This document shows positions 11,641 through 22,799 of a stretch of DNA of 64,000 nucleotides, piece after piece. Source of the DNA: Cymbidium sinense (taxonomy: Eukaryota; Streptophyta; Magnoliopsida; Asparagales; Orchidaceae); contig CM038214.1 in NCBI GenBank assembly GCA_021442155.1, positions 27,528,450 through 27,592,449 of the forward strand. Reading direction: 5' to 3'. Numbering within the stretch: position 1 is the first letter of the stretch; the number at the start of each line of letters is the position of its first letter. Both the position numbers and the translations under genes were made by a program. Under the pieces are notes generated by a model. The model saw only the letters and a list, made by a program, of their open reading frames with translations, was not told where the DNA came from and made no database searches.

Positions 11641-13125
11641 AGGAAAAAGTTAGAATTTTACCATAAAAGGAAAAATACAATGTCCTTAAAGAGATAAAGC
11701 TCTAATTTATATTGCCACAAAAACCTAAAGAGCTAAACCTCATCTAAGTACATTAGAAGAAGAAAAGAAAACAATGGTGAGTAACATTAACTAAAATGTA
11801 TAACTAAAGCATGAGAGCAAAAGACATTCAAATAAAATAAAGCATGAAAATAGAAAAAGGTCAAGACAATTCATGATTCCTTTAAAAAAGCAAGATAAGC
11901 AAGCTCCATAGCAACAACAGTAGGGATGACTGAGAAATGACCAAGCCTTCAGTAAAGTTTTAACCTATTAAAGAATTCTGCAAAAAACACTACCAAGGCA
12001 AAAGTCATAGCTAAAAGGATAAGGATAAAGAGAGCAAAAGGAGAGAGCAGAGAAAGAAAAGGCTCTCTAAGTTAAGATCATCTCAAGGAAACAATGCATA
12101 TGAGCATCCAAACTTCATAAGAAGTGTTACAATCATATGTAAAGCTACAAACCAAAGAGAGGGTGAGGTAACATCAAAGCTATCATAGATAACGATATAA
12201 AGACCATCCAAGGCAAGTACTCCATAGTGATCCAGTACTACACCAAACAAATAGAGAAAACAACCAGCCAATAGCCATTTAGTAGCCAACCCACCAACTA
12301 AAATCCATAATAGGCCAATCACATAAAGCCAACAACATAGAAGTTACAATAGGATCATTGGCCAAGCTAATGGAACCAAGCAGTAACACCAAGATACCTT
12401 AATAAGCCAACAACTAAGACACACAAAAGGAAGCCAAAGGACCACCAACCACCATAAACTAAAATCCCAAGGATCAGCAAAGGTTCGGTCAACATAGCAA
12501 AAGATTATAGCAAATTGGCCAAGAAGAAGAAAAAATCAACAAAGAGAAAGCCAACCAAAATTCCAAGGACAACTAAAAGTCCTCCTACCAAAGTAAGTAA
12601 AACATCCATAAGGTACCAAAGAACAACCCATCATTAGTAACCAACAAAGGAAAGATCCCCATTAGCTGCAAAAGCATAAAACCATCAAAACACCATAATA
12701 GAGAAACAACCAACCAATCAACCACCAAAATAGCCTCCTAGCCAACCACCATGTAAAACCAAGTGAATGTAAAGACCAATAGCCATCAAACCAAAATCAC
12801 CCAAGATAGCTAGAAAATAAAGCCACCAAAAGCTAAAAACCCAAAATAATAACCAAACCCAAATTACAACCAAGAGAGAGAAAGGCTAAAATAAAAGGAG
12901 GACAAAACCAAAACCAAAAGAAACAAAATAGAATCAGTAAAACTGACCACCAAGCCCCAATCAACAAGATAGAGAAAGTAATAACCAAAAAAACCCCCAC
13001 CATTCCAAAATAAAGCCATAACTATACCACCAACAGTTCCCTAGATATGTCACCAACAGAAGAGGAAAAATAGCCAAAATGTTAACCAATAATGAACCTA
13101 ACCAACACTTAACCCAACCCACCAT
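11641..13125 (-). other. LINE B 3' region
   Basis: C/A-rich on plus, G/T-rich in the sense direction, with many CCAACCA and CCAAAG words as in LINEs A and D. No credible coding sequence; minus-strand open frames here are low-complexity. Confidence 0.6.
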
Positions 13126-13134
13126 CAAAACCAC

Positions 13135-14357
13135 CTATTCAACAATCGGAACAATAGATCCAAAATAGGTAAGTGAGCAACTGTAAATGAGGCAAAACCC
13201 ACACAAGAGAAAACCAATAGTAGATGCCATAACCCAATAAGAGGTTATCAAAATAACCAAGGAAAAATATGGTAAAACTAAACTAGGTAGATAGAAAAAC
13301 TTGTATAACATGATTAACATATCCAAGGAATCAACTTTAATAATAGCCTTCATACCATTTTTAGGATTGAGGCCAATTTTGAACAAAAGTAAGTATCTAC
13401 GTAGGAACAACATTCTCTTTAGAGGATTTAATTTTTTTAAGTGGGATGGAAAATAAAACATTCTAAATTGTCATGATTATGAATTTTATAGTGGAATAAA
13501 ATATTGGAAGTTTCTCCAATTCAACCTTTGGGAATACCCAAATTTTTCGAGCCCATCCAAACTTCCTTAGGGTATTTTTTTAATTATGTCTAATTTCATG
13601 AGGTGAGCCATAGAAGGATTAAATCGCTTAGTGGTCACTTGGTTTAGTTGCAAGGGTGACAAAATGAATGTGCATATTAGGAAGAGATAACCACATAGGG
13701 ACATTAGGAGATTCCCTTATAATATTAAAAAGGGGTGACCACTTCAGGAAATTCATTTGATAATTAAAGAAGAAATAAGAATGTCACAAAAAACATGTGA
13801 ATAATCCAGATCGTTAGAAAGTTCAATAAGACCAATCAAGAAAGAACCTGTAAGCTTGAGATTATGGAAAAAAGAGTGATCTTATCCAAATTCGTGACAC
13901 AAAGCAAATTTATCGACAAGAGAAAATTCAAATGGTTTTGCCAACTTTTCAACATCCACATCAGCACATTACTAGACAAATAGATCAAAATGAGATTAGA
14001 ATCAATAGAGGAGAAGTTTTACCAGATCGCTAAAAGATTTAGTATAAGAAGCGATTAGTGCCAAGCCCTAAAGTGTCAAATGCCCTAAGCATCCATAATT
14101 TGAGGTGGAGCCCAAGCAATAAAACTCACCATGGTATAACTTTTCAATATCCACATCGAGCACATTATGGATAAAACCTCTAAAAGACATCAAAATGAGA
14201 TTAATCAATAGAGGGATAAGTTTTACCAGAGTGCCTCCTTAAATGATTTAGTATAAGAAGTAGCATTAGGGCTGCCAAGCCCTAAAGAGTCAGATGCCTT
14301 AGAGAAAGCATCCATAATTTGAGGTGGAGCCGAAGAAATAGAACTCACAGCAGCCAT
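13135..14357 (-). pseudogene. LINE B ORF1 remnant
   Basis: The minus strand gives pieces of the DUF4283 and zinc-knuckle region: YPKEVWMGSKNLG-like sequence near 13,530-13,580, spread over frames, then HYKIHNHDNLECFIFHP near 13,450-13,500. There the first two Cys of the knuckle are gone, while His and the last Cys remain. A TKSFKE lead-in lies near 14,235-14,250. Multiple frameshifts and stops are present. The upstream part contains a tandem duplication (separate entry). The domain order matches LINE A. Confidence 0.65.
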
Positions 14358-14358
14358 G
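13946..14358. repeat. Tandem duplication, about 195 bp, inside LINE B ORF1
   Basis: Two consecutive units, 13,946-14,134 and 14,141-14,358. Both begin with TTTTCAAYATCCACATC and end near CTCAC...CCATGG. Both contain the lead-in TTTAGTATAAGAAG and the block CCATAATTTGAGGTGGAGCC. The two units differ by substitutions and short indels, so the duplication is old. Confidence 0.85.
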
Positions 14359-14515
14359 GTTAATGATGAAGCATCATGCAAATGGCCAGATGCCATTCAA
14401 GCCTTTGAATTTGATCAAAACCAAGGCCAAAGCCATAGAAATCCCCAGTTAGGGATGCGCCACAAAGAGGGATTCAAAAATCACCAAAGAATGAGAGAAC
14501 CTTGGGGGTTAGTTT

Positions 14516-15686
14516 TTAAAACTTTAAGGTTTATGGTTTAGTTAGTATGGTTTTTTAGGGTTTGGTAGGGTTTAGGGTTTTGGGAGTTTAGGTTTAGGGT
14601 TTGGGGGTTTGGGTTTAGGTTTAGTTTTTAGGGTTTAGGGTTATGGTTTAAGTTAAGAGAAAAGGTTATTTAGGGATGGATATAGGGTTATTTTTTATTA
14701 TTTTATTTTATTTTATTTTAGTTGGTTTATTTATTTATTTTAATTAAGAAGGCAGGTTTATGGTCATTTAGTTTATTTTATTTATTATTTTTATTATTTT
14801 TTATTTAGATTTAGGTTTATTTTATTTTTATTTAGTTTATTTTATTTATTTTAGGTTTATTTATTTTATTTAGTATTTTAGTTTATTTTAGGTTTAGGTT
14901 TATTTTAATTTAGTTTTATTTTATTTATTTTTTTAGGTTTATATTTTATTTTTATTTTTAGTTTACATTTAGGTTTTTTATTTTGTTAGGTTTAGTTTAT
15001 TTTATTTTAGGTTTAGTTTTATTTTATTTTGGCTTTTATTTTTAGGTTTATTTTATTTTATTTTAGTTTAGGTTTTTAATAATTATTTGGTTTTTTTTTT
15101 ATTTTTATTTAGTTCATTTAGTTTAAGTTTATTATTTTTATTATTTAGTTTAGTAGGTTAATTTATTTTAGGTTCATGTTTTTTAGTATGATTAGATTTA
15201 TTTATTTAGGTTTATTATTAGGTTTTATTTTTTTTATTTATTTTATATTTTAGGTTTATTTTATTTTATTTTAGATTTATTTATTTTATTTTAGTTTTAT
15301 TTATAGTTTAGTTTTTTTTATATTGTATTAATTTTAGTTTTTTATTTATTTTTTAGTTTTATGTTTAGGTTTATGTTTCGATTTTTAGTTTGTTTTTTAT
15401 TATATTTCATTTTAGTTTAGGTTTTATATTTATTTTAGTTTTAGGTTTTATTTAGTTTAGGTTTAGATTTTAAACTTTTTGGTTTAGGGTTACTTTAAGG
15501 TTTGGGTTTTAGGTTTTTTTTTAGGTTTAGAGTTTAGTTTAGTCTTGGGTTTAGGCCTGGGTTTTTTAAAGTTTTAGGTTTGTGGATTTAGGAGGGCTTT
15601 TAGGGTTTAGGGTTTAGGGTTTAGCGTTTAGGTTTTCGGTTTAGGGTTCAAGTTTTTGTTTTGGTTTTAAGGTTTTTGTTTTTTGT
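14516..15686 (+). repeat. Degenerate telomere-like array 6
   Basis: TTTAGGG-rich at 14,520-14,650 and 15,480-15,660, G-poor TTTTATTTTA-type in between. No gene is seen. Confidence 0.85.
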
Positions 15687-16146
15687 TTAACAAAGAACAA
15701 ATTTAGATTCAACATTTCTTCATTTAAATTTCATCAACCAAGTAACACACCAAGTTTTCTAAGACACAAGCAACAATATAGATAAAAAATGAGCACACAT
15801 AGAGCAAATCAAAAGCCATATATAAGTAGAACCATCTCTACTATAAAGACACAACTCCATAAGCAGAAGATAGGATCGCCATTCTTCTAGTTCCCATCAG
15901 AACCACCCTCGCCTCTTGAGTAGCAGGATCCACCCTCATATCCCTAATCTTTCTCTCTGCCACCACCATGGTTGTAACCTCCGTCACTCCTCCCACCTCC
16001 ATAACCACCCCTGTTGTTACCACCACCTCCATACCCACCAGCACTCCGGATCCCCACCACAACCACGACAAGCCGCTTCCACCTTAGCTTGTTAGATCTG
16101 GGACCGAGTGGTTGAGAATGTTCTGGCCAAGGTTCTGCCCATTCAT
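15687..16146 (-). pseudogene. Glycine-rich RNA-binding protein 3' end, module copy 4
   Basis: The minus strand at 15,880-16,060 contains a readable Gly-rich tail: GGYGGGGNNRGGYGGGRSD, then GGYNHGGGREKD, then after a stop GYEGGSCYSRGEGGSDGN. This is the composition of the C-terminal tail of plant glycine-rich RNA-binding proteins. It is followed by the shared 3' UTR block (15,690-15,840). The upstream end (about 16,090-16,146) is a degraded form of the RRM tail seen in the 28.7-29.2 kb copy. Frames are broken. Confidence 0.7.
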
Positions 16147-19100
16147 ATGGTTTTGAGTAGGTTTTTTAGATTTAGATTTATTAGGGTTTAGGGTTAGGGT
16201 TAGGGTTTAGGATTTAAGGTTTAGGGTTTAGGGTTTTTTAGGGTTTAGGGTTTAACAATTAGGGTTTATGGTTTTGTTTAAATTAAGTAAACCTGTTGGT
16301 TTAGGTTTATTTAGTTTATTTTTTTTAATTTTTTTGGTTTAATTTCTTTTAATTTTTATTTAGGTTTATTTTTTTATTTTTATTTAATTTAGTTTATTTA
16401 TTTTAGTTTAGGTTTTTTATTTTAGTCAATTTTTTAGGTTTAGGTTTATTTAGGTTTATTTTTATATTTTATTTTTTATTTTTATTTAATTTTTTTATTT
16501 TATTTTTTATTTTTTAGGTCCACGTTAGGTTTTATTTTATTTATTTAGGTTTAGGTTTTAGTTTTTATTTTAGGATTATTTTTAGGTTTTATTTTTTAGT
16601 TTAGGTTTAGATTTATTTTAGTTTATTTTATTTTATTTAATTTAGGTTTAGATTTAGATTATGTTTATTTTAGGATTAGGTTTAGGTTTTATTTATTTTA
16701 GTTTAGTTTATTTTAGTTTAGGTTTAGTTTTATTTTATTTTGTTTTTATTTTGATTTTAGGTTTAGGTTTTTTTAGTTTAAAGTTTAGGTTTTATTTTTT
16801 ATTTTAAGGTTTATTTTCTGGGTTTAGTTTTATATTTAGTTTTATTTTATCTTTTATTTATTTTATTTTATTTTAAGTTTAGTTTTAATTTTATCTATTT
16901 TTTTATTCTCAAGTTTATTTTATTTTTTTTTAGTTTAATTTAAGTTTTATTTATTTTATTTTAGTATTGTATATTTGATTTTGGTTTTAGTTTAGGTTTT
17001 ATTTCATTTTATTATTTTATTTTATTTAGGTTTAAGTTTCTATTTATTTTATTTTAGGTTTACCTAGTTTTTGTGTTTTAAGTTTTAGGTTTTTTAGAGT
17101 AAGGTGGGGTTGTGGTAGGTCCATGTAGGTCCACAGAGAGGGTTTATGGTTTAGTTCCAGCTTTTGGGTTTAGGATATAGGACTAGTTAGTGTAAGATGA
17201 GTTTAGGGTGGTTTAGGATCTGCCTGGGTTTAGGTCAGTGAGGTTAGGGCATAGTTTGGGTTAGTGGTTAATTTTATGGTTTAGGGTTTAGGTTTAGAAT
17301 TTAGGGTTTAGTTATAATTTAGGGTTTAGGTTTTTTTTAACATTCAAACCATTAGGTTTAGTTTATTTATATTTTTTTTATTTATTTTGGTTATTTAGGT
17401 TTTATTATTTAGTATTTATTTATTTCAATAGGTTTTAATTTTAGTATTTTTAGGTTTAGATTTTTTTTTTAAGTTTTATTTTATTTTATTGTTTAGTTTA
17501 TGTTTTTATTTTAGGTTTAGGTTTAGCTTTTATTTTATTTTTAGGTTTAGGTTTATGTTTTATTTTAGGTTTATTTAGGTTTTATTTTAGTTTAGTTTAG
17601 ATTTATTTTAAGTTTATTATATTATTATTTATGTTTAGTTTATTAGTATATTAGGTTTAGGTTTAGATTTTATTTATTTAGTTTAGTTTATTTTAGTTTA
17701 GGTTTAGCTTATTTTATTTTGTTTATTTTATTTTATTTTAGGTTTAGGTTTTTTAGTAGGTTTTATTTTTTATTTATTTTAGGATTATTTTTAAGTTTAG
17801 GTTTTAAGCTTTTATTTTATTTTATTTAGGTTTATTTTATTCTTATTTTAGGTTTTTTTTATTTCATTTAGGATTTTTATTCAGGTTTATTTTGTCTTTT
17901 AATTTAGTTGCCATTATTTTATTTTAGTTTATTTTTTCCTTTTATTTTATTTTATTTTTAAGATTACATTTAGGTTTTAATTTAGGTTTTTATGTTTTTT
18001 TATTTTTTATTTTATTTAGGTTTATGTTTATTTATTTATTTCATTATTAGGTTTTATTTAGTTTAGTTTTTCAAGATTTGTGGCATGGACTTAGGGTTTT
18101 TTAGGGTTTGGTAGGGTGTGGTTAGTGTATGGTTTTAGTGGTTTAGGGTTTAGGGTTTGAGGGTTTAGAGTTTGGGTTTAGAGTTTAGGATTTAGGATTT
18201 AGGGTTTATGATTTTTAGTTTAAATCAATAGTTTAGCTTTGTTTAATTTATTTAGTTTATTTTTTTTTTATTTTAGTTTATTTTATCTTTTATTTATTTA
18301 GTTTATTTTTATTTTAGTTTTATCCATTTTAGTTTAGGTTTTATTTTAGTTTAGTTTTTAGGTTTAGGTTTATGTTTATGTTTTAGTTGAGTTTATTTTA
18401 TTTTTTTTTTAGGTTTAGGTTTTATTTTTATATTTAGTGGTTTATTTTTTATTTTAATTTTTGGTAGGTTTTAAGTTTAGGTTTTAGGTTTTATTTTACA
18501 TTTTATTTTTAGTTTAGGTTTTGGTTTATTTTAGTTTATTTTATTTTTTAGTTTAGTTTTAGGTTAAGGTTTAGTTTATTTTAGGATTATGTTTAGGTTT
18601 ATTTATCTTTTAGCTTTTAGGTTTATTTTTTTATTTTATTTTATTTTAATTTAGGTTTAGGTTTTTTTTTTTAGTTTAGTGTTTAGGTTTTAATTTTTAT
18701 TAAATTTAAGTTTTATTTTAAGATTTATTTTTTAGGTTTAAGTTTTTATTTGATTTTTATTTGATTTTGTTTTTATTTTACGTTTAGTTTTTATTTTATT
18801 TAGATTTTTTGCTTAGGTTTATTTTATTTTTTAGTTTAGTTTAGGTTTTTATTTATTTTATATTAGTTTTATTTTTATGATTTTATTTTATTTCATATTT
18901 AAATTTTGGTTTAGGTTTTAGGTTAGGTTTTTATTTTAATTTATTATTTTATTTTATTTAGGTTTAGGTTTTATTATTTAGTTTATTTTTTTATTTTATT
19001 TAGTTTTAGTTTAGGTTTTTAGGATTTTATTATTTTTGGTTTAGGGTTTAAGGTTTAGGGTTTAGGGTTTTAAAGTTTAGCATTTAGTGTTAGGGTTTAG

Positions 19101-19244
19101 GGTTTATTTTAGTTCAGGATTTAGGGTTTTAGTTTTAGGTTTTATTTAGGGTTTAGGGTTAATGTTTAGTTGGGCTTTAGGGTTTAGGGTTTATGCTTTA
19201 GGGTTTAAGGTTTTTACAGTTTAGGGTTTAGGGTTAGCTTAGGG
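16147..19244 (+). repeat. Degenerate telomere-like array 7 (3.1 kb)
   Basis: Starts TTTAGGG-rich (16,170-16,280), then long G-poor TTTTATTTTA DNA with islands at about 17,090-17,330 and 18,070-18,220. It becomes TTTAGGG-rich again at 19,040-19,244. It ends TTAGGG directly against a 13-T run, the LINE C 3' junction. No gene is seen. Confidence 0.85.
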
Positions 19245-19257
19245 TTTTTTTTTTTTT

Positions 19258-22200
19258 GGGGAAACCCCATGATGCGGGGGTATTTTATTGCCACAAAAAA
19301 AGGGTTATAAGGTCCTTAAAGGGGATAAACTCAAGCTCAAAGAGCTAAGGAGTAAATCCCCATCTAAGTACATCCAAGAGCAAAAGAAAACATTAAAGCA
19401 ATCAAAAGATACAAGATGATTAACATAATAGCTAAAGGAAGGTTATAGGCCAATGCGATGGTTGTAAGAGTGCTTGGTAATATGGAGCAAACCCAAAGAA
19501 GGAGAATCACTACAAAGTTATAATAAGAGGAAGATTAGAACAAAAGGCATGACAAAAGTTAGAGGAAAATAACATAATATGAGTATAAAGGAATTGTGAT
19601 AGAGAAGGCGCTCAATCACATCCCTGCTATGAGCATCCAAACTTGATACATCACATGAGCTACCAACCAATAGGAGTGAGATCATAACACCATCATAGCC
19701 AACAAACGTGAGAAGGAAGCACCCTTGTTGATATTCTTGTGAGCTTTATTACCTTCAAACCTAAGCAAAATCATATTTAAAATATAAAATTGCTAAGAAA
19801 GGATAAGGAGTTTCATTCAAGAAAAATATCATCAATAAAGTCATCTTGACATGAGAATACATAAACATAATTGAGTGAGCCATCTAGCTGAATCTCATGA
19901 ATAGTCATATTCAAGAAAGAAATTAGTTCGATATAATCCTCCATAAGAAAATAGGAGAGAACTTGCTAAAACCTATTAAATAAGTCAATGAGCTTATACT
20001 TAACACCATCCCAATCACATGATATGTAAATGAATCTTTTAGTAAAACAACCGTGAAACAATCCCTTATTAATGTCTGAGAAAGCAATAGTAAAGGAAGA
20101 TAGCATAGCTCAACAGGGAATGAACTGCAACCAACCAAGCACCAAAAAATAGTTAGAGCATCAGAAGATTCGTGGCCACCATTCAGATAATCCAGATCAA
20201 TAATCAATCCAGAGAACAAGGCAACAAAAGGCAACAACATCCAAGATAGAAAGGGACTAAACTAGCCATAATACCATTCTTTCAGAATAAACTGCTCATA
20301 AGACTGCACCAACCAGTCAGAAACGAGGTAACAGGTGATACAGATAAAAAAAAATAGAAGATAAATTGTACGGGCAATCAGAACACCAGCCCTAACAGCC
20401 AAACAGCTAATACAACATTGGAACTTGCCATAATAAAAATCAACAAGTGAATTGAAATGAGTCTCAACATTAAAATTAAAATAGCAATGTAAGATAAAAC
20501 ATCCAAGATAGGAAGATACAAGAATTGGCCATAAAACTCCTCAATATAGACAAAAAATAGATAAACAAATAAATAAAGCATAAAAATAGTTATCTGAAGG
20601 CAAATCATAGAATCACCAAAACCCTCACCATCAGACAATGTCGTGAACTTTTCGAGGAGACCCTAAAATTCTACAACCAACAAAGAAAGAGCCAACTCGG
20701 CTGACAAGGTAAAACAAAAAGGTAAATCTCCAAGACAAGAGACAACCAAAATAGCAAAAACCAGTTAGCTTGCCATGATGCCACTCATCCAAGATAATCA
20801 AAATAATATACAAGTTTGACAAAAAAGGATGACAAAGATGTAAAAGGTAGATCAATGAATTCCAATGATAGTAAAATAAACCAAGAAGGTGGTTCAAAGC
20901 AAAATCTACCAAGCAATCAAGAACTTCAATAAAGACTTGGGACAAAATAATAAAGCCCGGGAGGTGGGTATTGATCCGTGATCGCCCAACCAACAAGGCA
21001 AAAACCATCAAGTCGCCCAAGATTCCACCCATAAACATATATCGAAGGAAAGGATAGATAATGAATGACTCCCCACCATATATCCAAGTGACATTCGAGA
21101 AATCGAGTGTCGATGCTTATTAACCATAACCCACCGCCAAGGATAATGACAATAATGGTTTGTCAATAACCCAATTATGCATATAAGAGAAATCATTGAT
21201 TAATTCCAAGCATAACAAAGAAATGTGCTTCAAGTTGTACATCTTCCAATCATAGCATGGGAGAACAACAACAAGGAAAAGCAACATCCTGTGTTAGCAA
21301 ATCAAGTAAAATAGTTGGACAATTTTATAGAGTAAGCAGTGCCCACAATCTCAACAGATGCACAATGATAATCCCTTGAAAAACTCCAAACCTGCTGAGC
21401 ATGGGAAGCAAGACTAGAAATAGCAAGACTAGTATTGAGAGAAATAACACAATTCCATTTCTACAAGGTGGGATATCCTAAACAAGAAAATAAATAAGAA
21501 AATTAAACAAGAAAAGTGCTTAATAGAATAAATAGTAGTAGAATTGCTTTGTCACATTAAGCCGATGGGATATTGACAAATCATAATCAAGAGTATTAGG
21601 GTAGACCATTGGTTACATGTGTAAGAGTAGAATGGTCTTCAGGATTTTCATGATCTCCTCAAAACATGAAGGGTGAAAACAATTGTAATAAAGTCGAACA
21701 TCAACCCAAATGTTAACAACAAAAGGAGAAAATGAAACATAAAGAGGAGGGTAAACACAGTAAGAACCAAAAGGAGCAGCCAACAAGGAAATCCATTCTA
21801 GGGGATAGAAGAAGACATCATTACTAAGCAGGAATTTTAAGACAATAAAGGTCCAAAACCACTAAAGAAGTGTGAAAGATGGAAAAAAATAGGAGGAAAA
21901 CTGGAGAAGAAATAAAAAATATGCAAACAACCCAAAGAGATTAAAAAACCAAATCAACAAACAAATCAACAAACAACCATGGTAGCAAACCTCCAAAACC
22001 CAAAAAGTAATTAAGCCCAATCCATTCCAGTACAAGGATTTCAAACCAAAATAACCATTAAAATGACAAGAATATTACAATTTCTTCCCTTGCAGGAAAG
22101 CATGCTGAGGTTAGGCATTATATAAGCAAGGACTATCCAAAGTCCAAGCCCAACAACCAAAATCCTTCAAAGATAAGTGTTGAAACCTTTATGAATTAGG

Positions 22201-22795
22201 CCTTTAAGGAGGAAAGAGTCCCAAGGAATGTAAGGAATGTAAGCATCACCAAAGAAATACTATAATCATCAAAATAAAATTGCAACCAAATAATGCACCC
22301 TAATTCATTGCCTAGCAACATAGGTAGTATAATGCTCCAAGCCATATGAGAGAAACGGTTAAAGAAGTTAGTACAAAATCTAAGCCCATCAAAATAGATA
22401 ACTTCCTCCAAAGAATGGTTAATTCTCAGTTTAGAAATGAATGTATAAATGAAATTAAAGTCCTGGGATTGAAAGTATAAAACCAAAATGGTAACACAAG
22501 GCTCAACTGGGTTCCAATTCGATAAAGATGTGCATAAAGTTCAACATCTCCCATAATATTGTAAATGCCAAAAATAGAATTCTTCCAACTAAAGGAGAAG
22601 TGGTAAAGGCAGCAAGTCATGGCAAAGAGCACAAGACAACAATGATATCTATGTGGAGTATCCATAAAGAACACAAGGAAATAGAAAACTAGAAAAAAAG
22701 GGAGACGAAGAGGAGAATTAGATTCTGAGGTAAGGAAGCCCAGAATTGTCCAAGTTAACCAAACCACGCAAGTATTTGGGTAATGTAAATTGATC
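19258..22795 (-). other. LINE C 3' region, about 3.5 kb
   Basis: No recognisable domain. C/A-rich on plus. Several minus-strand open frames of 60-135 codons exist but are Leu/Phe/Ile-rich low-complexity sequences. The terminal block at 19,280-19,400 matches LINE B's 3' end. The region is more than twice as long as in A, B or D, so it may contain an unrecognised insertion. Confidence 0.5.
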
Positions 22796-22799
22796 AAAG

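Larger units (their letters stand above)
11641..14515 (-). mobile_element. L1-type LINE copy B, ORF1 remnant plus 3' region, ORF2 absent
   Basis: Same family and orientation as LINE A. The 3' terminal block shares words with LINE C's 3' end on the plus strand (TGCCACAAAAA, GTCCTTAAAG, CTAAGTACAT). The 3' region (to about 13,125) is rich in CCAACCA on plus. A degraded ORF1 follows, up to about 14,350. The 5' tip near 14,490-14,515 has a word like the 5' tips of C and D (AAATCACCAAAG here, AAATCGCTAGAG in C). There is no endonuclease or reverse transcriptase. Heavily mutated. Confidence 0.75.

Noticed and set aside
19923..22797. Series of minus-strand open frames of 60-135 codons
   Set aside because: Low-complexity hydrophobic translations within the LINE C 3' region, in varying frames, with no motifs or start context.
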